Origin: Paroedura picta
Taxonomy: Eukaryota > Chordata > Lepidosauria > Squamata > Gekkonidae
Direction of reading: 5' to 3'
Length of the DNA stretch: 64,000 bases
Assembly (NCBI RefSeq): GCF_049243985.1
Contig: NC_135386.1
Location: 19,126,202-19,190,201, forward strand
This document shows positions 14,150 to 26,523 of the stretch, piece by piece. The number at the start of each line of letters is the position of its first letter. Position 1 is the first letter of the stretch. The notes beneath the pieces are model-generated. The model did not search any database and was not told the origin of the DNA. It saw only the letters and a program-made list of their open reading frames with translations. Both the position numbers and the translations under genes were made by a program.

Positions 14150-17100
14150 CACAGATGGGTCCAGGTGCAAGTGGAAGGGAGTGTGGTTAGTCTTATTGAA
14201 TTTTCATTACTGCGGGTCTGTGTACTGCTCACAGGTGGGACCAGGTGAAATTGGAAGGGCGGGTGGGTAGTCTTATTGAATTTTCATTACTGGGGGTCTG
14301 TGTACTGCTCACAGATGGGTCCGGGTGCAACTGGAAGGGCGGGTGGGTAGTCTTATTGAATTTTCATTACTGGGGGTCTGTGTACTGCTCACAGATGGGT
14401 CCAGGTGCAACTGGAAGGGCGGGTGGGTAGTCTTATTGAATTTTCATTACTGGGGGTCTGTGTACTGCTCACAGATGGGTCCAGGTGCAACTGGAAGGGC
14501 GGGTGGGTAGTCTTATTGAATTTTCATTACTGGGGGTCTGTGTACTGCTCACAGATGGGTCCGGGTACAACTGGAAGGGCGGGTGGGTAGTCTTATTGAA
14601 TTTTCATTACTGGGGGTCTGTGTACTGCTCACAGATGGGTCCGGGTGCAACTGGAAGGGCGGGTGGGTAGTCTTATTGAATTTTCATTACTGGGGGTCTG
14701 TGTACTGCTCACAGGTGGGTCCGGGTGCAACTGGAAGGGCGGTTGGGTAGTCTTATTGAATTTTCATTACTGGGGGTCTGTGTACTGCTCACAGATGGGA
14801 CCAGGTGCAATTTGAAGTGCGAGTGGGTAGTCTTATTGAATTTTCATTACTGGGGGTCTGTGCACTGCTCACAGGTGGGACCAGGTGCAATTTGAAGTGC
14901 GAGTGGGTAGTCTTATTGAATTTTCATTACTGGGGGTCTGTGTACTGCTCACAGATGGGACCAGGTGCAATTTGAAGTGCGAGTGGGTAGTCTTATTGAA
15001 TTTTCATTACTGGGGGTCTGTGTACTGCTCACAGATGGGTCCGGGTGCAAGTGGAAGGGCGGGTGGGTAGTCTTATTGAATTTTCATTACTGGGGGTCTG
15101 TGTACTGCTCACAGGTGGGACCAGGTGCAATTTGAAGTGCGAGTGGGTAGTCTTATTGAATTTTCATTACTGGGGGTCTGTGCACTGCTCACAGGTGGGA
15201 CCAGGTGCAACTGGAAGGGCGGGTGGGTAGTCTTATTGAATTTTCATTACTGGGGGTCTGTGTACTGCTCACAGATGGGTCCAGGTGCAAGTGGAAGGGA
15301 GTGTGGTTAGTCTTATTGAATTTTCATTACTGCGGGTCTGTGTACTGCTCACAGGTGGGACCAGGTGAAATTGGAAGGGCGGGTGGGTAGTCTTATTGAA
15401 TTTTCATTACTGGGGGTCTGTGTACTGCTCACAGATGGGTCCGGGTGCAACTGGAAGGGCGGGTGGGTAGTCTTATTGAATTTTCATTACTGGGGGTCTG
15501 TGTACTGCTCACAGATGGGTCCAGGTGCAACTGGAAGGGCGGGTGGGTAGTCTTATTGAATTTTCATTACTGGGGGTCTGTGTACTGCTCACAGATGGGT
15601 CCAGGTGCAACTGGAAGGGCGGGTGGGTAGTCTTATTGAATTTTCATTACTGGGGGTCTGTGTACTGCTCACAGATGGGTCCGGGTACAACTGGAAGGGC
15701 GGGTGGGTAGTCTTATTGAATTTTCATTACTGGGGGTCTGTGTACTGCTCACAGATGGGTCCGGGTGCAACTGGAAGGGCGGGTGGGTAGTCTTATTGAA
15801 TTTTCATTACTGGGGGTCTGTGTACTGCTCACAGGTGGGTCCGGGTGCAACTGGAAGGGCGGTTGGGTAGTCTTATTGAATTTTCATTACTGGGGGTCTG
15901 TGTACTGCTCACAGGTGGGTCCGGGTGCAACTGGAAGGGCGGGTGGGTAGTCTTATTGAATTTTCATTACTGGGGGTCTATGTACTGCTCACAGATGGGT
16001 CCGGGTGCAACTGGAAGGGCGGGTGGGTAGTCTTATTGAATTTTCATTACTGGGGGTCTGTGTACTGCTCACAGGTGGGACCAGGTGCAAGTGGAAGGGC
16101 GGGTGGGTGGTCTTATTGAATTTTCATTACTGGGGGTCTGTGTACTGCTCACAGGTGGGACCAGGTGCAAGTGGAAGGGCGGGTGGGTGGTCTTATTGAA
16201 TTTTCATTATTGGGGGTCTGTGTACTGCTCTCAGGTGGGACCAGGTGAAATTGGAAGGCGGGTGGGTAGTCTTATTGGATTTTCATTAATGGGGGTCTGT
16301 GTACTGCTCACAGATGGGTCCAGGTTCAGGTGGAAGGGCGGGTGGGTGCTCTTATGAAATTTTCATTACTGGGGGTCTGTGTACTGCTCACAGATGCTTC
16401 CAGGTGCAAGTGGGCAGGCGGGTGGGTAATTTTATTGAATTTTCATTACTGGGGGTCTGTGTACTGCTCACAGATGGGTCCAGGTTCAGGTGGAAGGGCG
16501 GGTGGGTCGTCTTATTGAATTTTCATTGGTGGGGGTCTGTGTACTGCTCACAGGTGGGTCCAGTTGAAAGTGGAAGGGCGGGTGTGTAGTCTTATGAAAT
16601 TTTCATTACTGGGGGTCTGTGTACTGCTCACAGGTGGGACCAGGTGCAAGTGGAAGGGCAGGTGGGTAATTTTATTGAAATTACATTACTGGGGGTCTCT
16701 GTACTGCTCACAGATGGGTCCAGGTTCAAGTCGAAGGGCGGGTGTGTCGTCTTATTGAATTCTCATTGGTGGGGGTCTGTGTACTGCGCACAGGTGGGTC
16801 CAGGTGCAAGTGGAAGGGCGGATGGGTAGTCTTATTGAATTTTCATTACTGCGGGTCTTTGTACTGCTCACAGATGGGTCCAGGTGCAAGTGGAAGGGAG
16901 TGTGGTTAGTCTTATTGAATTTTCATTACTGCGGGTCTGTGTACTGCTCACAGGTGGGACCAGGTGAAATTGGAAGGGCGGGTGGGTAGTCTTATTGAAT
17001 TTTCATTACTGGGGGTCTGTGTACTGCTCACAGATGGGTCCGGGTGCAACTGGAAGGGCGGGTGGGTAGTCTTATTGAATTTTCATTACTGGGGGTCTGT

Positions 17101-19585
17101 GTACTGCTCACAGATGGGTCCAGGTGCAACTGGAAGGGCGGGTGGGTAGTCTTATTGAATTTTCATTACTGGGGGTCTGTGTACTGCTCACAGATGGGTC
17201 CAGGTGCAACTGGAAGGGCGGGTGGGTAGTCTTATTGAATTTTCATTACTGGGGGTCTGTGTACTGCTCACAGATGGGTCCGGGTACAACTGGAAGGGCG
17301 GGTGGGTAGTCTTATTGAATTTTCATTACTGGGGGTCTGTGTACTGCTCACAGATGGGTCCGGGTGCAACTGGAAGGGCGGGTGGGTAGTCTTATTGAAT
17401 TTTCATTACTGGGGGTCTGTGTACTGCTCACAGGTGGGTCCGGGTGCAACTGGAAGGGCGGTTGGGTAGTCTTATTGAATTTTCATTACTGGGGGTCTGT
17501 GTACTGCTCACAGATGGGACCAGGTGCAATTTGAAGTGCGAGTGGGTAGTCTTATTGAATTTTCATTACTGGGGGTCTGTGCACTGCTCACAGGTGGGAC
17601 CAGGTGCAATTTGAAGTGCGAGTGGGTAGTCTTATTGAATTTTCATTACTGGGGGTCTGTGTACTGCTCACAGATGGGACCAGGTGCAATTTGAAGTGCG
17701 AGTGGGTAGTCTTATTGAATTTTCATTACTGGGGGTCTGTGTACTGCTCACAGATGGGTCCGGGTGCAAGTGGAAGGGCGGGTGGGTAGTCTTATTGAAT
17801 TTTCATTACTGGGGGTCTGTGTACTGCTCACAGGTGGGACCAGGTGCAATTTGAAGTGCGAGTGGGTAGTCTTATTGAATTTTCATTACTGGGGGTCTGT
17901 GCACTGCTCACAGGTGGGACCAGGTGCAACTGGAAGGGCGGGTGGGTAGTCTTATTGAATTTTCATTACTGGGGGTCTGTGTACTGCTCACAGATGGGTC
18001 CAGGTGCAAGTGGAAGGGAGTGTGGTTAGTCTTATTGAATTTTCATTACTGCGGGTCTGTGTACTGCTCACAGGTGGGACCAGGTGAAATTGGAAGGGCG
18101 GGTGGGTAGTCTTATTGAATTTTCATTACTGGGGGTCTGTGTACTGCTCACAGATGGGTCCGGGTGCAACTGGAAGGGCGGGTGGGTAGTCTTATTGAAT
18201 TTTCATTACTGGGGGTCTGTGTACTGCTCACAGATGGGTCCAGGTGCAACTGGAAGGGCGGGTGGGTAGTCTTATTGAATTTTCATTACTGGGGGTCTGT
18301 GTACTGCTCACAGATGGGTCCAGGTGCAACTGGAAGGGCGGGTGGGTAGTCTTATTGAATTTTCATTACTGGGGGTCTGTGTACTGCTCACAGATGGGTC
18401 CGGGTACAACTGGAAGGGCGGGTGGGTAGTCTTATTGAATTTTCATTACTGGGGGTCTGTGTACTGCTCACAGATGGGTCCGGGTGCAACTGGAAGGGCG
18501 GGTGGGTAGTCTTATTGAATTTTCATTACTGGGGGTCTGTGTACTGCTCACAGGTGGGTCCGGGTGCAACTGGAAGGGCGGTTGGGTAGTCTTATTGAAT
18601 TTTCATTACTGGGGGTCTGTGTACTGCTCACAGGTGGGTCCGGGTGCAACTGGAAGGGCGGGTGGGTAGTCTTATTGAATTTTCATTACTGGGGGTCTAT
18701 GTACTGCTCACAGATGGGTCCGGGTGCAACTGGAAGGGCGGGTGGGTAGTCTTATTGAATTTTCATTACTGGGGGTCTGTGTACTGCTCACAGGTGGGAC
18801 CAGGTGCAAGTGGAAGGGCGGGTGGGTGGTCTTATTGAATTTTCATTACTGGGGGTCTGTGTACTGCTCACAGGTGGGACCAGGTGCAAGTGGAAGGGCG
18901 GGTGGGTGGTCTTATTGAATTTTCATTATTGGGGGTCTGTGTACTGCTCTCAGGTGGGACCAGGTGAAATTGGAAGGCGGGTGGGTAGTCTTATTGGATT
19001 TTCATTAATGGGGGTCTGTGTACTGCTCACAGATGGGTCCAGGTTCAGGTGGAAGGGCGGGTGGGTGCTCTTATGAAATTTTCATTACTGGGGGTCTGTG
19101 TACTGCTCACAGATGCTTCCAGGTGCAAGTGGGCAGGCGGGTGGGTAATTTTATTGAATTTTCATTACTGGGGGTCTGTGTACTGCTCACAGATGGGTCC
19201 AGGTTCAGGTGGAAGGGCGGGTGGGTCGTCTTATTGAATTTTCATTGGTGGGGGTCTGTGTACTGCTCACAGGTGGGTCCAGTTGAAAGTGGAAGGGCGG
19301 GTGTGTAGTCTTATGAAATTTTCATTACTGGGGGTCTGTGTACTGCTCACAGGTGGGACCAGGTGCAAGTGGAAGGGCAGGTGGGTAATTTTATTGAAAT
19401 TACATTACTGGGGGTCTCTGTACTGCTCACAGATGGGTCCAGGTTCAAGTCGAAGGGCGGGTGTGTCGTCTTATTGAATTCTCATTGGTGGGGGTCTGTG
19501 TACTGCGCACAGGTGGGTCCAGGTGCAAGTGGAAGGGCGGATGGGTAGTCTTATTGAATTTTCATTACTGCGGGTCTTTGTACTG
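14150..19585. repeat. Tandem duplication of a ~2.72 kb higher-order block inside the satellite
   Basis: Unit variants between about 14150 and 16865 recur in the same order between about 16870 and 19585, at a constant offset of 2719 bp (34 units of 80 bp minus one base). Landmarks that pair at this offset include rare variants at 14885/17604, 15845/18564, 16085/18804, 16299/19018 and 16564/19283. Each copy itself holds smaller repeats with a 1120 bp (14-unit) offset, for example 14245 and 15365, or 16964 and 18084. The copies look almost identical, so the duplication is young or has been homogenised. Confidence 0.85.
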
Positions 19586-22500
19586 CTCACAGATGGGTCC
19601 AGGTGCAACTGGAAGGGCGGGTGGGTGCTCTTATGAAATTTTCATTACTGGGGGTCTGTGTACTGCTCACAGATGGGTACAGGTTCAGGTGGAAGGGCGG
19701 GTGGGTGGTCTTATTGAATTTTCATTACTGGGGGTCTGTGAACTGCTCACAGGTGAGTCCAGGTACAAGTGGAAAGGCGGGCGGGTAGTCTTATTGGATT
19801 TTCATTACTGCGTGTCTGTGTACTGCTCACAGATGGGTCCAGGTTCAGGTGGAAGGGCAGGTGGGTAGTCTTATTGAATTTTCATTACTGGGGATGTGTG
19901 TACTGCTCACAGGTGGGTCCAGGTGAAAGTGGAAGGGCGGGTGGGTGCTCTTATGAAATTTTCATTACTGGGGGTCTGTGCACTGCTCACAGGTGGGTCC
20001 AGGTACAAGTGGAAAGGCAGGCGGGTAGTCTTATTGGATTTTCATTACTGCGGGTCTGTGTACTGCTCACAGATGGGTCCAGGTTCAGGTGGAAGGGCGG
20101 GTGGGTAGTCTTATTGAATTTTCATTACTGGGGATGTGTGTACTGCTCACAGATGCTTCCAGGTGCAAGTGGACAGGCGGGTGGGTAATTTTATTGAATT
20201 TTCATTACTGGGGTTCTGTGTACTGCTCACAGATGGGTCCAGGTTCAGGTGGAAGGGCGGGTGGGTAGTCTTATTGAATTTTCATTACTGGGGATGTGTG
20301 CACTGCTCACAGGTGGGTCCAGGTGAAACTGGAAGGGCGGGTGGGTGCTCTTATTGAATTTTCATTACTGCAGGTCTTTGTACTGCTCACAGGTGGGACC
20401 AGGTGCAAGTGGAAGGGCGGGTGGGTGGTCTTATTGAATTTTCATTACTGGGGGTCTGTGTACTGCTCACAGATGGGTCCGGGTGCAACTGGAAGGGCGG
20501 GTGGGTAGTCTTATTGAATTTTCATTACTGGGGGTCTGTGTACTGCTCACAGGTGGGTCCGGGTGCAACTGGAAGGGCGGGTGGGTAGTCTTATTGAATT
20601 TTCATTACTGGGGGTCTGTGTACTGCTCACAGATGGGTCCGGGTGCAACTGGAAGGGCGGGTGGGTAGTCTTATTGAATTTTCATTACTGGGGGTCTGTG
20701 TACTGCTCACAGATGGGTCCGGGTGCAACTGGAAGGGCGGGTGGGTAGTCTTATTGAATTTTCATTACTGGGGGTCTGTGTACTGCTCACAGATGGGTCC
20801 GGGTGCAACTGGAAGGGCGGGTGGGTAGTCTTATTGAATTTTCATTACTGGGGGTCTGTGTACTGCTCACAGATGGGTCCGGGTTCAGGTGGAAGGGCGG
20901 GTGGGTAGTCTTATTGAATTTTCATTACTGGGGGTCTGTGTACTGCTCACAGATGGGTCCAGGTGCAACTGGAAGGGCGGGTGGGTAGTCTTATTGAATT
21001 TTCATTACTGGGGGTCTGTGTACTGCTCACAGATGGGTCCAGGTGCAAGTGGAAGGGCGGGTGGGTAGTCTTATTGAATTTTCATTACTGGGGGTCTGTG
21101 CACTGCTCACAGATGGGTCCAGGTGCAAGTGGAAGGGCGGGTGGGTAGTCTTATTGAATTTTCATTACTGGGGGTCTGTGTACTGCTCACAGATGGGTCC
21201 AGGTGCAAGTGGAAGGGTGGGTGGGTAGTCTTATTGAATTTTCATTACTGGGGGTCTGTGCACTGCTCACAGATGGGTCCAGATGCAACTGGAAGGGTGG
21301 GTGGGTAGTCTTATTGAATTTTCATTACTGGGGGTCTGTGCACTGCTCACAGATGGGTCCAGATGCAACTGGAAGGGTGGGTGGGTAGTCTTCTTGAATT
21401 TTCATTACTGGGGGTCTGTGCACTGCTCACAGATGGGTCCAGGTGCAACTGGAAGGGCGGGTGGGTAATTTATTGAATTTTCATTACTGGGGGACTGTGC
21501 ACTGATCACAGGTGGGTCCAGGTGCAAGTGGAAGGGAGTGTGGTTAGTCTTATTGAATTTTCATTACTGCGGGTCTGTGTACTGCTCACAGGTGGGACCA
21601 GGTGAAATTGGAAGGGCGGGTGGGTAGTCTTATTGAATTTTCATTACTGGGGGTCTGTGCACTGCTCACAGATGGGTCCAGATGCAACTGGAAGGGCGGG
21701 TGGGTAATTTATTGAATTTTCATTACTGGGGGTCTGTGCACTGCTCACAGATGGGTCCAGGTGCAAGTGGAAGGGCGGGTGGGTAGTCTTATTGAATTTT
21801 CATTACTGCAGCTCTGTGTACTGCTCACAGTTAGGACCAGGTGCAATTTGAAGTGCGAGTGGGTAGTCTTATTGAATTTTCATTACTGGGGGTCTGTGTA
21901 CTGCTCACAGATGGGTCCGGGTGCAACTGGAAGGGTGGGTGGGTAGTCTTCTTGAATTTTCATTACTGGGGGTCTGTGCACTGCTCACAGATGGGTCCAG
22001 GTGCAACTGGAAGGGCGGGTGGGTAATTTATTGAATTTTCATTACTGGGGGTCTGTGCACTGCTCACAGGTGGGACCAGGTGCAAGTGGAAGGGCGGGTG
22101 GGTGGTCTTATTGAATTTTCATTACTGGGGGTCTGTGTACTGCTCACAGATGGGTCCAGGTTCAGGTGGAAGGGCGGGTGGGTGGGTGCTCTTATGAAAT
22201 ATTCATTACTGGGGGTCTGTGTACTGCTCACAGATGCTTCCACGTGCAAGTGGGCAGGCGGGTGGGTAATTTTATTGAATTTTCATTACTGGGGGTCTCT
22301 GTACTGCTCACAGATGGGTCCAGGTGCAACTGGAAGGGCGGGTGGGTAGTCTTATTGAATTTTCATTACTGGGGGTCTCTGTACTGCTCACAGATGGGTC
22401 CAGGTGCAACTGGAAGGGCGGGTGGGTAGTCTTATTGAATTTTCATTACTGGGGGTCTGTGTACTGCTCACAGATGGGTCCGGGTGCAACTGGAAGGGCG

Positions 22501-25500
22501 GGTGGGTAGTCTTATTGAATTTTCATTACTGGGGGTCTGTGTACTGCTCACAGGTGGGTCCAGGTACAAGTGGAAGGGCGGGTGGGTAGTCTTATTGAAT
22601 TTTCATTACTGGGGGTCTGTGTACTGCTCACAGATGGTTCCAGGTTCAGGTGGAAGGGCGGGTGGGTCGTCTTATTGAATTTTCATTGGTGGGGGTCTGT
22701 GTACTGCTCACAGGTGGGTCCAGGTGAAAGTGGAAGGGCGGGTGGGTAGTCTTATGAAATTTTCATTACTGGGGGTCTGTGTACTGCTCACAGGTGGGAC
22801 CAGGTGCAAGTGGAAGGGCAGGTGGTTAATTTTATTGAAATTACATTACTGGGGGTCTCTGTACTGCTCACAGATGGGTCCAGGTTCAAGTCGAAGGGCG
22901 GGTGTGTCGTCTTATTGAATTCTCATTGGTGGGGGTCTGTGTACTGCTCACAGGTGGGTCCAGGTGCAAGTGGAAGGGCGGATGGGTAGTCTTATTGAAT
23001 TTTCATTACTGCGGGTCTTTGTACTGCTCACAGGTGGGTCCAGGTGCAACTGGAAGGGCGGGTGGGTGGTCTTATTGAATTTTCATTACTGCGGGTCTGT
23101 GTACTGCTCACAGATGGGTCCAGGTGCAACTGGAAGGGCGGGTGGGTAGTCTTATTGAATTTTCATTACTGGGGGTCTGTGTACTGCTCACAGATGGGTC
23201 CAGGTGCAACTGGAAGGGCGGGTGGGTAGTCTTATTGAATTTTCATTACTGGGGGTCTGTGTACTGCTCACAGATGGGTCCAGGTTCAGGTGGAAGGGCG
23301 GGTGGGTGGTCTTATTGAATTTTCATTACTGGGGGTCTGTGCTCACAGGTGAGTCCAGGTACAAGTGGAAAGGCGGGCGGGTAGTCTTATTGGATTTTCA
23401 TTACTGCGTGTCTGTGTACTGCTCACAGATGGGTCCAGGTTCAGGTGAAAGGGCGGGTGGGTAGTCTTATTGAATTTTCATTACTGGGGATGTGTGTACT
23501 GCTCACAGGTGGGTCCAGGTGAAAGTGGAAGGGCGGGTGGGTGCTCTTATGAAATTTTCATTACTGGGGGTCTGTGCACTGCTCACAGGTGGGTCCAGGT
23601 ACAAGTGGAAAGGCAGGCGGGTAGTCTTATTGGATTTTCATTACTGCGGGTCTGTGTACTGCTCACAGATGGGTCCAGGTTCAGGTGGAAGGGCGGGTGG
23701 GTAGTCTTATTGAATTTTCATTACTGGGGATGTGTGTACTGCTCACAGATGCTTCCAGGTGCAAGTGGACAGGCGGATGGGTAGTCTTATGGAATTTTCA
23801 TTACTGCAGGTCTTTGTACTGCTCACAGGTGGGACCAGGTGCAAGTGGAAGGGCGGGTGGGTGGTCTTATTGAATTTTCATTACTGGGGGTCTGTGTACT
23901 GCTCACAGGTGGGACCAGGTGAAATTGGAAGGGTGGGTGGGTAGTTTTATTGGATTTTCATTACTGGGGGTCTGTGTACTGCTCACAGATGGGTCCAGGT
24001 GCAACTGGAAGGGCGGGTGGGTAGTCTTATTGAATTTTCATTACTGCAGGTCTTTGTACTGCTCACAGGTGGGACCAGGTGCAAGTGGAAGGGCGGGTGG
24101 GTGGTCTTATTGAATTTTCATTACTGCAGGTCTTTGTACTGCTCACAGGTGGGACCAGGTGAAATTGGAAGGGTGGGTGTGTAGTTTTATTGAATTTTCA
24201 TTACTGGGGGTCTGTGTACTGCTCACAGGTGGGACCAGGTGCAAGTGGAAGGGTGGGTGGGTAGTTTTATTGGATTTTCATTACTGGGGGTCTGTGTACT
24301 GCTCACAGATGGGTCCAGGTTCAGGTGGAAGGGCGGGTGGGTGCTCTTATGAAATTTTCATTACTGGGGGTCTGTGTACTGCTCACAGATGCTTCCAGGT
24401 GCAAGTGGGCAGGCGGGTGGGTAATTTTATTGAATTTTCATTACTGGGGGTCTCTGTACTGCTCACAGATGGGTCCAGGTGCAACTGGAAGGGCGGGTGG
24501 GTAGTCTTATTGAATTTTCATTACTGGGGGTCTGTGTACTGCTCACAGATGGGTCCAGGTGCAACTGGAAGGGCGGGTGGGTAGTCTTATTGAATTTTCA
24601 TTACTGGGGGTCTGTGTACTGCTCACAGGTGGGACCAGGTGCAAGTGGAAGGGCGGGTGGGTGGTCTTATTGAATTTTCATTACTGGGGGTCTGTGTACT
24701 GTTCACAGGTGGGACCAGGTGCAAGTGGAAGGGCGGGTGGGTGGTCTTATTGAATTTTCATTACTGGGGGTCTGTGTACTGCTCACAGGTGGGACCAGGT
24801 GAAATTGGAAGGGCGGGTGGGTAGTCTTATTGGATTTTCATTAATGGGGGTCTCTGTACTGCTCACAGATGGGTCCAGGTTCAGGTGGAAGGGCGGGTGG
24901 GTGCTCTTATGAAATTTTCATTACTGGGGGTCTGTGTACTGCTCACAGATGCTTCCAGGTGCAAGTGGGCAGGCGGGTGGGTAATTTTATTGAATTTTCA
25001 TTACTGGGGGACTGTGTACTGCTCACAGGTGGGTCCAGGTTCAGGTGGAAGGGCGGTTGGGTCGTCTTATTGAATTTTCATTGGTGGGGGTCTGTGTACT
25101 GCTCACAGGTGGGTCCAGGTGAAAGTGGAAGGGCGGGTGGGTAGTCTTATGAAATTTTCATTACTGGGGGTCTGTGTATTGCTCACAGGTGGGACCAGGT
25201 GCAAGTGGAAGGGCAGGTGGGTAATTTTATTGAAATTACATTACTGGGGGTTTCTGTACTGCTCACAGATGGGTCCAGGTTCAAGTCGAAGGGCGGGTGT
25301 GTCGTCTTATTGAATTCTCATTGGTGGGGGTCTGTGTACTGCTCACAGGTGGGTCCAGGTTCAGGTGGAAGGGCGGGTGGGTAGTCTTATTGAATTTTCA
25401 TTACTGCGGGTCTGTGTACTGCTCACAGATGGGTCCAGGTTCAGGTGGAAGGGCGGGTGGGTAGTCTTATTGAATTTTCATTACTGGGGATGTGTGTACT

Positions 25501-26149
25501 GCTCACAGGTGGGTCCAGGTGAAAGTGGAAGGGCGGGTGGGTGCTCTTATGAAATTTTCATTACTGGGGGTCTGTGCACTGCTCACAGGTGGGTCCAGGT
25601 GAAAGTGGAAGGTCGGGTGGGTAGTCTTATTGAATTTTCATTACTGGGGGGCTGTGTACTGCTCACAGGTGGGACCAGGTGCAAGTGGAAGGGCAGGTGG
25701 GTAGTGTTCTTGAATTTTCATTGGTGGGGGGGTCTGTGTACTGCTCCAGATGGGTCCAGGTGCAAGTGGAAGGGAGTGTGGTTAGTCTTGTTGAATTTTC
25801 ATTACTGGGGGTCTGTGTACTGCTCACAGGTGGGTCCAGGTGCAAGTGGATGGGCGGGTGGGTAGTCTTATTTAATTTTCATTGGGGGGGGGGTCTGTGT
25901 ACTGCTCACAGTTTGGTCCAGGTGCAAGTGGAAGGGCGGGTGGGTAGTGTTATTGAATTTTCATTACTGGAAGTCTGTGTACTGGTCACATATGGGTCCA
26001 AGTGGAAGGGCGGCTCGGTAGTCTTTTATTAAATTTTCTTGGTTTCAGATGCCGTCTGCCTACTGGATTATGATAGAGGGAGAATGGGTTGCTGCAGCAT
26101 CTTCCTAACGAAGAGGTAGAGCCAGAGGGGAGGAGACCAAAGTCGCGAC

Positions 26150-26523
26150 AAGCGGCACCGAGCCCTCCTGCACACGAGAGGGCGCTGGTGAGCGGCGACT
26201 CAAGGTCTCGAGCATGCGCAAGGCTAGGCGGAATTTCTTTATTTCCTTGTTTGCATGCGCTCTGCGAAATATCGCCCCTAAGCCGTTCGCAGGTCTGTTG
26301 CTCTTTTTCCTGTCGCCCTATTGGCTCCGGTGGGAGGGCCCTTCTCTTCCCATTGGGCGTGTCGCAAAGCTAAGCGATGGCCGTTGTGGGCGGGGCGGGG
26401 CCTGTTCTATACAGCCAATCCGTGCGCGGCAAGGCCGGATTTGAATCCGAGGCGGCGCCGTCGGCGGAGAGCGAGCGGGGAGTCAGAGCGGGAGGCGGCG
26501 CGCCGCACCGGCGGGAGGGCAGT
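26150..26523 (+). promoter_or_regulatory. PRC1: PRC1 promoter: CCAAT boxes plus CHR-like element
   Basis: A GC-rich, CpG-dense stretch separates the satellite from the PRC1 start codon. Two inverted CCAAT boxes (ATTGG at 26320-26324 and 26352-26356) are 32 bp apart, and a direct CCAAT lies at 26415-26419. A TTTGAA hexamer at 26440-26445 matches the CHR element, 79 bp upstream of the start codon's own position range. Two gcatgcgc words (26212-26219, 26253-26260) resemble NRF1 sites. NF-Y-bound CCAAT boxes with a CHR are the known arrangement of G2/M genes controlled by MuvB/DREAM, and PRC1 is such a gene in mammals. The match is by motif and position only. Confidence 0.65.

Larger units (their letters stand above)
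2580..26040. repeat. 80-bp tandem satellite array, about 290 copies
   Basis: The basic unit is 80 bp: a G-rich half (aagggcgggtgggtagtc), an AT-rich centre (ttattgaattttcattactg) and a gggggtctgtgtactgctca half followed by cag(a/g)tggg(t/a)cc. Starts repeat every 80 bp for 23.4 kb. Neighbouring units differ at a few diagnostic sites, giving classes marked by caactggaagggcggg, caatttgaagtgcgag, caagtggaagggagtgtgg, gaaattggaag, ttcaggtggaag and gcttccaggtgcaag. A 79-bp class carries taatttattg in place of tagtcttattg. Blocks of several units recur in the same order, so unequal exchange has copied multi-unit segments. The many 61-residue open frames exist only because 80 is not a multiple of three and one frame ends at the TAG in gggtagtc; they are not genes. 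Long arrays like this are prone to assembly collapse or expansion, so the true copy number may differ. Confidence 0.97.

Noticed and set aside
2738-26032. Well over a hundred short open frames (61-166 codons) across the satellite, with hydrophobic LIEFSLLGVCVLLT-like text
   Set aside because: They are the same 80-bp unit read in rotating frames and end at the TAG in gggtagtc. Longer ones appear only where that TAG is changed to TGG or TGC. There is no sign of selection on protein.
2580-26040. Regular direct repeats suggestive of a CRISPR array
   Set aside because: The units are contiguous with no unique spacers, and the setting is a vertebrate nuclear genome.
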